Shown here: positions 19,354-26,973 of the stretch, piece after piece | Numbering within the stretch: position 1 is the first letter of the stretch | How the letters are laid out: each line of letters begins with the position of its first letter | NCBI RefSeq assembly: GCF_014117425.1 | Contig: NZ_CP059725.1 | Location: 1,736,001 to 1,800,000 of the forward strand | DNA length: 64,000 nt | Direction of reading: 5' to 3' | Source: Bartonella sp. HY038 | Lineage (GTDB): Bacteria; Pseudomonadota; Alphaproteobacteria; Rhizobiales; Rhizobiaceae | Made by a program: the position numbers and the translations under genes | Notes under the pieces: generated by a model | Seen by the model: the letters and a program-made list of their open reading frames with translations, nothing else | What the model was told of the DNA's origin: nothing | Database searches by the model: none

Positions 19354-20679
19354 GATCGTTACCTCATGCTACGCAATGGCAATTACGTCTATAAAAGACG
19401 TGTGCCCACACCACTTATTGTACTAGATAAACGCAGCCCTATTATTCAAATTTCACTTCGCACAAGTGATTTGATTATTGCTCGCACGAAACGCGATTTG
19501 CATGAAAAAGCTGACAATGATTTATGGGCAGCATTGATGCTAGGCACGAACAGCGATGCTGCGATGGAACGCTATAAGGCGGCAATGAAACAGGTTGAAG
19601 CATTTGGTTTTGCATTTAAAACCGCCGGCGATCTCGCCAAGGCATCATTAGATGAAATTATCAGCCGCTTTTCTGTTATCACTGACAAAACCTTGCCGCC
19701 GCCTCTACAACAAAGCTTGCTTGGTGCGGTAAAAGCGCCAAACACACTACTAAGCGATGCCATCAAGCTTTATTTTGAAGATATAATCCCCCATACGCTA
19801 ACGGGCAAAAGCCAACATCAACGTGAACGTTGGATACAAGGGCGAAGCGCAACTTTGCGTTTATTAAGCGATGCCATTGGTGACAAAGATATAGATGACA
19901 TCACACGCCAAGACGGTTTAGCCTTTTATAAAAGCTTGGGAAAATCAATCTTAGATTCAAGCGGTGCCGCCACCCATTCAGCAGCATGGGGCAATCGCCA
20001 AATTAGCAATGCCCGCGTTTTCTTAAACTCCTATTTTGCGCATATAGGTAAAATTGACTATAATAATCCATTGTCTGGCCTATCTTTTAAAGAAGTCAAT
20101 AAAACACGCCCTCCTTTTTCAACCAACTGGATTAAAGACAAGCTTTATCAACCAGGTGCTTTAGCAAAGCTTAATGACGAAGCACGGCATGTGGTTTTTA
20201 TTTTGGCTGATACGGGTGCGCGCCTTGGTGAAATTTGCAATCTTGGCACAGAAAATATTCACCTAAATGGCGAAGTACCCTTTATTGATATTGCACCGCG
20301 TATAGACCCTGCAGACCCACGCGAAATTAAAACAAGCTCTAGCGTTAGGCGCATTCCACTTATTGGCGTGGCATTAGAGGCTATAAAACTACATCGCAAC
20401 GGCTTTACCCGCTATCGCGATAAGGAAACCACCCTATCGAATACTTTAAATAAATTTTTTAGGGAAAATGGGCTATTTGAAAAAGACAATCAGGTGATCT
20501 ATTCCCTTAGACATGCCTTTGAAGATAGAATGAAAGAAGCCGATGTCGATCATGAATTACGTATGGCATTGATGGGCCACGCTAACAACCGCCCACGTTA
20601 TGGATCTGGCGGCGGTTTATTGTGGCAGTGGGAGCAACTTAATCGGATTGCTTTGCCGTTTGATTTTTCAATTTTTTAA
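19330..20679 (+). CDS. int: Tyrosine-type site-specific integrase
   Basis: About 449 residues from GTG 19330 (GGGG 12 bases upstream), or 437 from ATG 19366; upstream codons overlap the repeat-rich att region and are unlikely to be translated. The N-terminal part (LMLRNGNYVYKRRVP) is the DUF6538-type start of phage integrases. The catalytic set is present: Arg in TGARLGEIC, the RxxH-type box in YSLRHAFEDRM, LMGH and the tyrosine in RPRYG near 20598. It sits next to tRNA-Ser(GGA) and marks the left end of the prophage remnant. Its 3' end overlaps the opposing gene by 41 bases. Confidence 0.9.
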   Translation: MVAKTSNLDRYLMLRNGNYVYKRRVPTPLIVLDKRSPIIQISLRTSDLIIARTKRDLHEKADNDLWAALMLGTNSDAAMERYKAAMKQVEAFGFAFKTAGDLAKASLDEIISRFSVITDKTLPPPLQQSLLGAVKAPNTLLSDAIKLYFEDIIPHTLTGKSQHQRERWIQGRSATLRLLSDAIGDKDIDDITRQDGLAFYKSLGKSILDSSGAATHSAAWGNRQISNARVFLNSYFAHIGKIDYNNPLSGLSFKEVNKTRPPFSTNWIKDKLYQPGALAKLNDEARHVVFILADTGARLGEICNLGTENIHLNGEVPFIDIAPRIDPADPREIKTSSSVRRIPLIGVALEAIKLHRNGFTRYRDKETTLSNTLNKFFRENGLFEKDNQVIYSLRHAFEDRMKEADVDHELRMALMGHANNRPRYGSGGGLLWQWEQLNRIALPFDFSIF

Positions 20680-20893
20680 CAGCAGGCTTTTCTTGTTTTA
20701 GTTTGTTAGCCCGTGCATAAACAGCCGCCATGCGCTTTTCTTTATCTTTTAATATTTCAATCTCCGCCTCCAACCGTTCATAAAGCGGTAAACAAGCATC
20801 AAAATCTGGTGCATAATCCACCATAAGATGGGCCAAATGATCAAGATATGATTCTAACAATTCAACGGTAACGGGTGGATTACGCACGACCAT
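20639..20893 (-). CDS. Small prophage protein of unknown function
   Basis: 84 residues, with ATG 20893 behind a good GGGGGG ribosome site. Largely alpha-helical and acidic at first, Lys-rich at the C-terminus (KKLKNQTAKQ). No family recognised. It is the last gene of the leftward operon that starts at 22560, and its end overlaps the integrase 3' end antisense by 41 bases. Confidence 0.6.
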   Translation of the reverse strand: MVVRNPPVTVELLESYLDHLAHLMVDYAPDFDACLPLYERLEAEIEILKDKEKRMAAVYARANKLKQEKPAVKKLKNQTAKQSD

Positions 20894-20904
20894 AACAATC
20901 CCCC

Positions 20905-21296
20905 CTACTGTCTATTAAGCTTGTCGATAAATTGCGCTTGATATTCTTGTGATGAAAGAAGCCGCACAGTGCCACCCGTTTTGGCGGCTTTTTTATAAGC
21001 TTTTGCTAGACTTAAATATAAGTCGGCTTGTACGACAAGGCTGCCTTCAAATTGCGCAGGATTAGCAATAAACTCAACTGCTTTTCCTTGGCTATCGAAA
21101 CAACATAAACTCCTTTTTCTAACCCCTGCCCTTGCGTTGGCGCTTCTTTTATAAAGCCGCATTGCTCGGTAAAAATATTAAGGGCAAGGTTAAGCGCTTT
21201 TAACCATTCGTCATGGTCAAAAACATTGGCAAAACCTGCCTTTAAGCTTTCAACACCTGCTTTAATAGCTTTTTGGCGTGCTTCATCTTGGGTCAT
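20905..21296 (-). pseudogene. Frameshifted prophage gene, paralogue of the next gene
   Basis: Begins MTQDEARQKAIKAGVESLKAG (ATG 21296). The frame is broken near 21098-21100: up to ...LEKGVYVV it reads in one frame, and the sensible continuation FDSQGKAVEFIANPAQFEG...FIDKLNRQ is in another. Restoring one base in the A/T run there (GTTGTTTCG) gives a smooth protein of about 130 residues. It shares its 5' leader and first 16 codons with the gene at 21380-21718. Either a true decayed gene or a sequencing indel. Confidence 0.65.
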
Positions 21297-21355
21297 TGTA
21301 AAAACCTTATTAAAAGACAATAAAACTCCACTGCAAACGCTGCCGCGCTGCATGA
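21247..21355. repeat. Direct repeat, copy A (109 bp)
   Basis: Covers the leader and first codons of the frameshifted gene. It matches 21669-21777 with eight mismatches by hand alignment and no gaps. It marks a tandem duplication within the prophage. Confidence 0.75.
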
Positions 21356-21379
21356 AAAATACCTATTTCTGATGGGGCA

Positions 21380-21718
21380 TTATTTTATAGGATAAAAGTT
21401 GGGAGCCATTTCATCCATTAGCTTACCTATATGATAAGCATCACGAATAACTTCCGTAAACTCAACAATATCAGAGTTGCCATTGCTTAAAAGCCCGGTA
21501 AGCGCGTGGCCGCTAAAATAGTCGCAACGAGTAAATGCTGATATTATTGGTCTTTCCGCCTCATTTAAAAATGGTAAAATGCTTTGCTTAATATATGTAT
21601 CAATCACCGTTTCAAATGCTTGTCTAAGGTCAGCCTCACTAAACTCTGCATCAGTGTAGCCTCGCAATTTTTCAACGCCTGCATTAATGGCTTTTTGTCG
21701 TGCTTCATCTTGGGTCAT
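21380..21718 (-). CDS. Small prophage protein, paralogue of the frameshifted neighbour
   Basis: 112 residues from ATG 21718, the same position in the repeat as the start of the downstream paralogue. Starts MTQDEARQKAINAGVEKLRG; the rest (LRQAFETVIDTYIKQSILPF, DIVEFTEVIRDAYHIGKL) is helical and acidic. After the shared N-terminus the two proteins diverge. No family recognised. It belongs to the leftward operon from the promoter at 22591-22619. Confidence 0.6.
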   Translation of the reverse strand: MTQDEARQKAINAGVEKLRGYTDAEFSEADLRQAFETVIDTYIKQSILPFLNEAERPIISAFTRCDYFSGHALTGLLSNGNSDIVEFTEVIRDAYHIGKLMDEMAPNFYPIK

Positions 21719-21777
21719 TGTAAAAACCTTGTTAAAAGACAATAGAACTCCACTGCAAACGCTGCCGCGTTGCATGA
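21669..21777. repeat. Direct repeat, copy B (109 bp)
   Basis: Partner of 21247-21355. It includes the leader and N-terminal codons of the gene starting at 21718. Confidence 0.75.
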
Positions 21778-21810
21778 TGGTCTCTTAAAAAATGTGGGTT
21801 GGGTTATGGC

Positions 21811-22560
21811 TTAGTTGGCCAAAGGCGCTTTGGCTTTTCTACCTTCTTCTTCCGCTTCAATAATGCGGATAAAGGTAGCAATCGTCTCGTCTTTGCTCAT
21901 ATTAAGCGTATTACAAACCGCCATAAAGGTCATTGCTAATACTTGTTGTGCCAATTCGTCATTATCTATTGGTAAAATATCAACAATCTTAGCAACTGTT
22001 TCAATGGCTTGCGGTGCGATGGGTTTTTGCATGAGCCTACACTTTTGATAAAGCGGAATGGCCCGCAATTGCGCTTCGACTTGGCGGATAATGGCGGCGC
22101 GGCTTGCTTGGCCAATGTTAACCGCCGCTAAATATTGCGCAAGCATAGCAATGCAGCGCTCACGCACGGAGTGCCATGGGGGCAGCTTAAAAGCAGCGAC
22201 ACAAGCGCAATAATCGCGCCAAAACTTGCCTAGCTTGTCATTATTGATGATATTATCAAATTGCGGTGGGGTGGCTTCACTTGCCGCAATGATAAGCGGC
22301 ACTTGCGGCAAGCTCTATTTGGGTTTGCATACTGCTTTAACTGCAAAACTTTGGGCAAGGCTTGCGGCTTTATCGCTATGGGCGGCAATTTCATCATCAG
22401 CAAAGCCAGCATTTTATAAATCAGCAAAATCAACATTGCCCTTAGAAGCCGCAATATCTTGCATGGCATGCATCATAGCATGGCAGCGTGTGGGAATTAG
22501 GTTGTGTGTAAAATTGGTTGATGCAGCAGCACTGCGCTGCAAGGTCATGGAATGTGGCAT
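21811..22560 (-). pseudogene. Prophage early gene interrupted by two in-frame stop codons
   Basis: ATG 22560 has a perfect GGAGGG four bases upstream and a consensus promoter. Translation runs 48 codons to TAA (22414-22416), 32 codons to TAG (22315-22317), then 167 sense codons to the final stop, all in one frame. The text across the stops is continuous and protein-like: ...SKGNVDFADL, NAGFADDEIAAHSDKAASL, ...KAVCKPK, SLPQVPLIIAASEATPPQF. A TTG just after the TAG could start a 166-residue remnant. No family recognised. Two independent stops point to decay rather than programmed readthrough. Confidence 0.7.
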
Positions 22561-22590
22561 AATACCCTCCTAATCATAATGATTAAGAGC

Positions 22591-22619
22591 AATATAACGC
22601 GGTTAATTACCCTCGTCAA
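22591..22619 (-). promoter_or_regulatory. Leftward early promoter with embedded repressor operator
   Basis: Minus strand: -35 TTGACG (22614-22619), 17-base spacer, -10 TATATT (22591-22596). The spacer contains TAATTAACCGCG, a half of the operator also found in the spacer of the promoter at 26475. It drives the gene starting at 22560 and those downstream. Confidence 0.75.
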
Positions 22620-22629
22620 TCTAAATCAG

Positions 22630-22644
22630 TATAATTAACCGCAT
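22630..22644 (+). promoter_or_regulatory. Second operator half-site with TATAAT, upstream of the methyltransferase
   Basis: TATAAT (22630-22635) overlaps TAATTAACCGCAT (22632-22644) on the plus strand. The -35 is poor (TTACCC). It may be the repressor-controlled promoter of the cytosine methyltransferase, with a leader of about 120 bases. Confidence 0.4.
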
Positions 22645-22759
22645 TCTAACGAAATTTTTTAAATATATAAACTTTACCATTTCCTTTTTTTTAACCACTG
22701 TTAAATATGAGGTTTCAGTGTTACATACTGGTCGGCTTTATGTTAAAGGAATTTAAATA

Positions 22760-23827
22760 GTGACTAACCACTTTATAAAGAGTGACGAATGTTTAGCAAT
22801 TAATGTTATAGACTTGTTCTGTGGAGCTGGCGGATTAACGCATGGACTAGAACAAGCAGGACTTAATGTTAAAGTAGGAGTAGATATTGATCCTTCATGC
22901 AAAACACCACTTGAAGCTAACAACAACGCAGCATTTATATGCCGAGACATACGAACTATTACTAGATCTGAATTGGTTGAATGGTTCGGAACAAATGGTA
23001 TTAATGTTTTAGCCGGCTGTGCACCATGTCAGCCATTTTCTACTTATTCCAACACACGTAAATCTTTAGATGAGCGATGGTCTTTGCTAAAAGAATTCGA
23101 ACGCTTAGTACTTGCAACGAAACCAAACGTGTTAACCATGGAAAATGTCCCAGGTTTAGCACGTCAGCCAGTTTGGAAGGAATTTGTAAATAAATTAAAA
23201 GACAATAATTACTGCGTTAGCTGGTCAATAGTTGATTGCATCAAATTTGGTATCCCGCAAACTCGACGACGCTTAGTGTTACTTGCATCAAGTCTCGGTC
23301 CAATTGAACTCAATCAACCTAAAGATACAGCTATTAAGACCGTTAGAGATACTATATCGCTCCTACCTAAAATACCAGCAGGCAATACAAGTGATAAAAT
23401 AGACTTACATATATCAGCCAAACTATCACCTTTAAATCTCAAAAGAATAAAAGCATCAAAGCCGGGTGGCACATGGCGTGATTGGCCAATTGAAATACAA
23501 GCAAAATGCCATCAAAAAATTACGGGGAAAACATACCCATCCGTTTACGGAAGAATGGAGTGGGATAAACCATCACCAACATTAACAACACAATGCTTTG
23601 GCTACGGCAACGGACGCTTCGGTCACCCTGAACAAGATCGCGCCATCTCTTTACGAGAAGCGTCAATGTTACAATCATTTCCTCCCAATTATATATTTAA
23701 TAGTTTGACCAATAAATTAAGCTTCAATAAAATCGGCATGCTCATAGGAAACGCTGTCCCTCCCCTACTTGCGCTACACATAGGGAAAACAATCAAAACG
23801 CATATAGAAAAATATTACACAACTTAA
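22760..23827 (+). CDS. DNA (cytosine-5-)-methyltransferase
   Basis: 355 residues, GTG start behind AAGGA. All key C5-methylase motifs are intact: I DLFCGAGGLTHGLEQAG (18-34), IV GCAPCQPF with the catalytic C90, VI ENVPG (128-132), VIII QTRRR (167-171), a short target-recognition region about 230-265, IX SLREASMLQSFP, and X IGNAVPP. It should methylate cytosine in a short DNA site that cannot be predicted. No classical restriction endonuclease gene adjoins it. It is convergent, 12 bases apart, with the HEPN/DUF262 pair, and lies between the prophage leftward operon and the repressor, a usual place for cargo. Confidence 0.93.
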   Translation: MTNHFIKSDECLAINVIDLFCGAGGLTHGLEQAGLNVKVGVDIDPSCKTPLEANNNAAFICRDIRTITRSELVEWFGTNGINVLAGCAPCQPFSTYSNTRKSLDERWSLLKEFERLVLATKPNVLTMENVPGLARQPVWKEFVNKLKDNNYCVSWSIVDCIKFGIPQTRRRLVLLASSLGPIELNQPKDTAIKTVRDTISLLPKIPAGNTSDKIDLHISAKLSPLNLKRIKASKPGGTWRDWPIEIQAKCHQKITGKTYPSVYGRMEWDKPSPTLTTQCFGYGNGRFGHPEQDRAISLREASMLQSFPPNYIFNSLTNKLSFNKIGMLIGNAVPPLLALHIGKTIKTHIEKYYTT

Positions 23828-23839
23828 ACAATACAAATT

Positions 23840-24580
23840 TTAAGGATCCTCTTTCAAATATTTTTTTGAATCGATATACTGACCAAAGTTCGAAACCACA
23901 CTTTCAAGATACTTAAACACTACCCAACAAAAGGAAACTAAATCACGATAAACTACGCTGGCTGCACACTGCGCAAAAGAGATATCACCATGTGCAAGTT
24001 TGTTTCTTAGATCAACGACCATACCTAAAACACCTTTATCATCCTTAATATGTCGGTTAATAGCCCGCAACGTGCGACGAGGAATTCGTAACTCTAATCC
24101 TATCTTTTCACAATAAGACTTAATCTCTGTATGTCTCCATTTACCTCCGCCACCTTTAGAAATTTCCCACTCAGTAATATCACTACCGTTAGAAACTATA
24201 TCAAAGAGATTTCTAACTTTTTTTGCTCGTGCTTTTTCATTAATTTCTTTAGTCACACCTGCTGTATCGTTTATCCACATGTCTAGCAGCTTTGGAGATA
24301 AATTAATCGGAAACTTGGCATGGTGCTTACAGGCCAATAGCAACTCTGCTATACATTGATTAACTGTTCCTTCAACTAAATTATACAACATTAAATAAAT
24401 GCTTGAATACAAAATTTTCTGTTGCACCGCATTAATTTGATAACTAGGTGGCGTTGATAATTTAGCCGACAATATTGCTCTTCCGCTACTTGCTATACAT
24501 TTATCAATATTTTTTAAAAGCTTTAAAACATTTAATATTTCTGATTTTCTTTCTCTGTAATTTTTCATCAACTCAGTCAT
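23840..24580 (-). CDS. HEPN-domain predicted RNase (MAE_28990/MAE_18760-like)
   Basis: 246 residues. The start ATG 24580 overlaps the stop of the DUF262 gene by 8 bases and has AGG seven bases upstream; TTG 24610 is a worse option. Mostly helical; the C-terminal part contains the HEPN catalytic motif RxxxxH as DLRNKLAHGD (R192, H197). The overall pattern (SSIYLMLYNLVEGTVNQCI early, RNKLAHG late) fits the MAE_28990-type HEPN family, which comparative studies place with restriction and DUF262 genes. Expected to cut RNA when triggered. Translational coupling to DUF262 implies a complex. Confidence 0.75.
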   Translation of the reverse strand: MTELMKNYRERKSEILNVLKLLKNIDKCIASSGRAILSAKLSTPPSYQINAVQQKILYSSIYLMLYNLVEGTVNQCIAELLLACKHHAKFPINLSPKLLDMWINDTAGVTKEINEKARAKKVRNLFDIVSNGSDITEWEISKGGGGKWRHTEIKSYCEKIGLELRIPRRTLRAINRHIKDDKGVLGMVVDLRNKLAHGDISFAQCAASVVYRDLVSFCWVVFKYLESVVSNFGQYIDSKKYLKEDP

Positions 24581-25652
24581 TGGCAACCTGCAATAAACAA
24601 GATGCGACAAAATTGATACGATTTTCTATTTTGCTTTTTACGTTTGCCGAACCAGAAGAGACCAAATCAATAAACTCATTACAGTTAAGCCAACTAACAT
24701 CAATAGCTGTTGATTTTAAAAGTAATGGATTTTTTCTTATTGCCAAATCAACTCCTATTGCAATTGCTTCAAATCTAACTTGGGGGGTCGCTTTTGCTTT
24801 TGTTGATTTCGTAAAACCATTTGGGAAATGAAGATCAACAAACTTCAACATATTTTTAAAGCGCTCTTCATAGTCTTTTAAAAGCATTTGGGATTTTTGC
24901 ACTTGCTGATTCATTTTTTTTACATATGAGAATAAAAAATTTTTAGGACTATCTTTGTAAGTATCTAAGCCGTCACCATATGCAAAAAAACGGGTAACCA
25001 TATCATCATGCGTGCGTAAGTTTTTCGATACCTGTGATATCGGTGCAAGTTTAGATAGAAGATCCTCCTGAGCTAACTTTTCAATCAAGTTTTGGAACTC
25101 TCCACGCAATGCTCCACGCCTAACTTCAACAGGTTTAGCTGTAAGACTACCAGTATTAATTCTTTCGAACATATCAAATCTAACAGCCTCATCTGCATTT
25201 TCACCTAAAACAGCACCTCTAATTGGGATATTTAAGATTTTTAATTGCCTTGATCTTGGTAGATCTTCAAACTTTGTGCCTATCAGCGAAGGTATTTTAT
25301 CAAGATTAACCAATGTCAAATTATTAGTTACATATTGCTCAATAGTGCGTAGACGTTGAGAACCATCAATGACCTCCAACTCCCCTTTAGGTGTCTCCCA
25401 AAAGAATAGAAACGGCACCGGAAGCCCCATAATTAAAGATTCAAGAAATCGAGATTTCCGATCATCATCCCAAGTAAAATTTCGCTGATAATCAGGAATA
25501 TAAAACTCTTGTCTTTCCATTTTTAACGAAATAATTTCAAGATTATATTCGGTCATAAAAAAGTTCACTTCCTTTTTTATAGCCAGAATCTCCTTTTCAG
25601 CTTGCTCGACTTGCTGCACTTTAGTAATTGTTGAGGCAATCATGATTTTCAT
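24573..25652 (-). CDS. DUF262 (ParB-like/GmrS-N type) NTPase protein
   Basis: 359 residues, ATG 25652 with GGAG just upstream. The DUF262 signatures are IPDYQRNFTW (52-61), VIDGSQRLRTI (94-104, the DGQQR-type nucleotide site) and FERINTGS (162-169). In type IV restriction enzymes of the GmrSD, BrxU and SspE group this domain hydrolyses NTPs and reads DNA modification, but there it is fused to a DUF1524 HNH nuclease; here no DUF1524 motif is visible in the C-terminal 190 residues. The HEPN protein made from the same mRNA may replace that nuclease as effector (inference). Confidence 0.85.
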   Translation of the reverse strand: MKIMIASTITKVQQVEQAEKEILAIKKEVNFFMTEYNLEIISLKMERQEFYIPDYQRNFTWDDDRKSRFLESLIMGLPVPFLFFWETPKGELEVIDGSQRLRTIEQYVTNNLTLVNLDKIPSLIGTKFEDLPRSRQLKILNIPIRGAVLGENADEAVRFDMFERINTGSLTAKPVEVRRGALRGEFQNLIEKLAQEDLLSKLAPISQVSKNLRTHDDMVTRFFAYGDGLDTYKDSPKNFLFSYVKKMNQQVQKSQMLLKDYEERFKNMLKFVDLHFPNGFTKSTKAKATPQVRFEAIAIGVDLAIRKNPLLLKSTAIDVSWLNCNEFIDLVSSGSANVKSKIENRINFVASCLLQVAND

Positions 25653-25698
25653 TTACTCCAAAAATGTTGATGTTTTTGAAAGAGTGCACTTATGCGGT

Positions 25699-26421
25699 TT
25701 AAACTCCTAACAAATCATTCAAACTTAAAATGCGATGAATAGCAATTACGTTTTCCTCGTCAAAATTAAGAATATTCTGCGGATTTAGCTTTTCAATTTC
25801 AATTTTTGAACCGCTGCGCTTATGCAATATGCCAATAATTGCCTCTTGATAGTCTGCTTCCCCGCGTTTGAATTGCACCACAACTGAATCACCAATGCGT
25901 GCTGGACGGTATGGGTGGGCAATAATGAGATCGCCTGCATAATAGCGCGGCTCCATTGAATCACCCTCAACATAAACGGCATAAGCATCTTTAACAGCCT
26001 CCACCCCCGGAGGACGGCGGACATATTCAATAATATTGGCTTCAAGAGACAAAACACCATTTGTGTGGCTTCCCGCTGCTGTACCAAGCACCGGCAAATC
26101 CTTATGCATGTTAGTTTGGCTTGGAACTGGCATATTTACAGGCGTAACTTCATGCACTGTTTTTGTTGCTTTTCTATTAGTAGCAGCACTTTCCTTGGGT
26201 GAGACATTCACCACTTCCCCAACGCCATGCATTAACCACTCAGGTGAAGTTTCAAGCGCTGTTGCAAGCTTCGCCAATGTCTTAACTGTTGGTGAAGACT
26301 GTTGACGAAACAAGGTGCGCAAATAATCGCGCGTGAGCCCCGCCTTTTTTGAAGCTCCTTCAGGACTAAGGTCAAGCGCTGCAAGTCTTTGATTTATACG
26401 GTCAAAAATTGATTCTGTCAT
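25699..26421 (-). CDS. Prophage repressor, XRE helix-turn-helix plus S24/LexA-like peptidase domain
   Basis: 240 residues. HTH at about 8-65 (SPEGASKKAGLTRDYLRTLF, SSPTVKTLAKLATAL). A linker follows, then the S24 domain: cleavage site A116-G117 in TAAGSHTNG, and nucleophile S155 in VEGDSMEP. The general-base Lys expected in the strand QEAIIGIL looks replaced by G197, so RecA-stimulated self-cleavage may be lost. It keeps the early promoters at 22591 and 26475 shut, judging from their shared operator. Divergent from the cro-like gene. Confidence 0.9.
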   Translation of the reverse strand: MTESIFDRINQRLAALDLSPEGASKKAGLTRDYLRTLFRQQSSPTVKTLAKLATALETSPEWLMHGVGEVVNVSPKESAATNRKATKTVHEVTPVNMPVPSQTNMHKDLPVLGTAAGSHTNGVLSLEANIIEYVRRPPGVEAVKDAYAVYVEGDSMEPRYYAGDLIIAHPYRPARIGDSVVVQFKRGEADYQEAIIGILHKRSGSKIEIEKLNPQNILNFDEENVIAIHRILSLNDLLGV

Positions 26422-26474
26422 AATGCGGATTATCTCCCGCTTTTAAAAAAAGATAAACGAGGTTAAAAACATGA

Positions 26475-26503
26475 TTGACAAAGTGGTTAATTAACCGCAT
26501 ATT
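26475..26503 (+). promoter_or_regulatory. Rightward early promoter with full repressor operator in the spacer
   Basis: TTGACA (26475-26480), 17-base spacer, CATATT (26498-26503). The spacer contains GTGGTTAATTAACCGC, a near-perfect palindrome. The expected transcription start, about 7 bases past the -10, falls on ATG 26510, giving a leaderless mRNA. Confidence 0.75.
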
Positions 26504-26509
26504 TGAATT

Positions 26510-26779
26510 ATGAATTTACACGAGCAACTCATCACTGTTTCTGATCTTTACGGCCAGGCGCGTGGCATTGGTCGCATGCGTGTATCAACGATCGTGCTTA
26601 ACCAAGGTTCCAAATTAGATGCAATTGCTTGCGGTAAATCTGATGTAACCACCAAGACTTTTGAAAAAGCCATGGTGTTTTATTCACAAAACTGGCCGGA
26701 CGGGGTTGTTTGGCCAATAGGTATTTTGCGCCCTACTACAAATAGCAGCGTGCAAACTGCCAATGTGGAAAAGGTTTAA
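26510..26779 (+). CDS. Cro-like/antirepressor-position small prophage regulator
   Basis: 89 residues starting MNLHEQLITVSDLY, a pattern I know from proteins found divergent to S24 repressors in Rhizobiales prophages. It contains a helix-turn-helix-like stretch RMRVSTIVLNQGSKLDAIACG and ends with FYSQNWPDGVVWPIGI. By position it is the Cro or early regulator. No Shine-Dalgarno precedes ATG 26510; the promoter -10 ends six bases before it, so translation is likely leaderless, as for lambda cI. Confidence 0.72.
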   Translation: MNLHEQLITVSDLYGQARGIGRMRVSTIVLNQGSKLDAIACGKSDVTTKTFEKAMVFYSQNWPDGVVWPIGILRPTTNSSVQTANVEKV

Positions 26780-26802
26780 GGATTTGGAGCACCACGAAGA
26801 TT

Positions 26803-26838
26803 TTGCGCTTTTGACAACCCCCTCGCCCAAAAGCGCAA
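26803..26838. other. Strong hairpin after the cro-like gene
   Basis: Perfect 11-bp stem TTGCGCTTTTG (26803-26813)/CAAAAGCGCAA (26828-26838) with a C-rich 14-base loop. No T-run on either strand, so it may be a pause, antitermination or RNA-processing site instead of a simple terminator. Confidence 0.5.
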
Positions 26839-26973
26839 GATTTGAAGCCTGCAAATTGCGTAACAGCATTTTTGTAAACAGTGGTTTTAAAATTTGTTTC
26901 ATCAAATGTGCCTTTCGCCTTTGGTGCGGTTTTAAGTGTTTTTGGTAGCGCTATTAAAACCATAAAAAATCTA

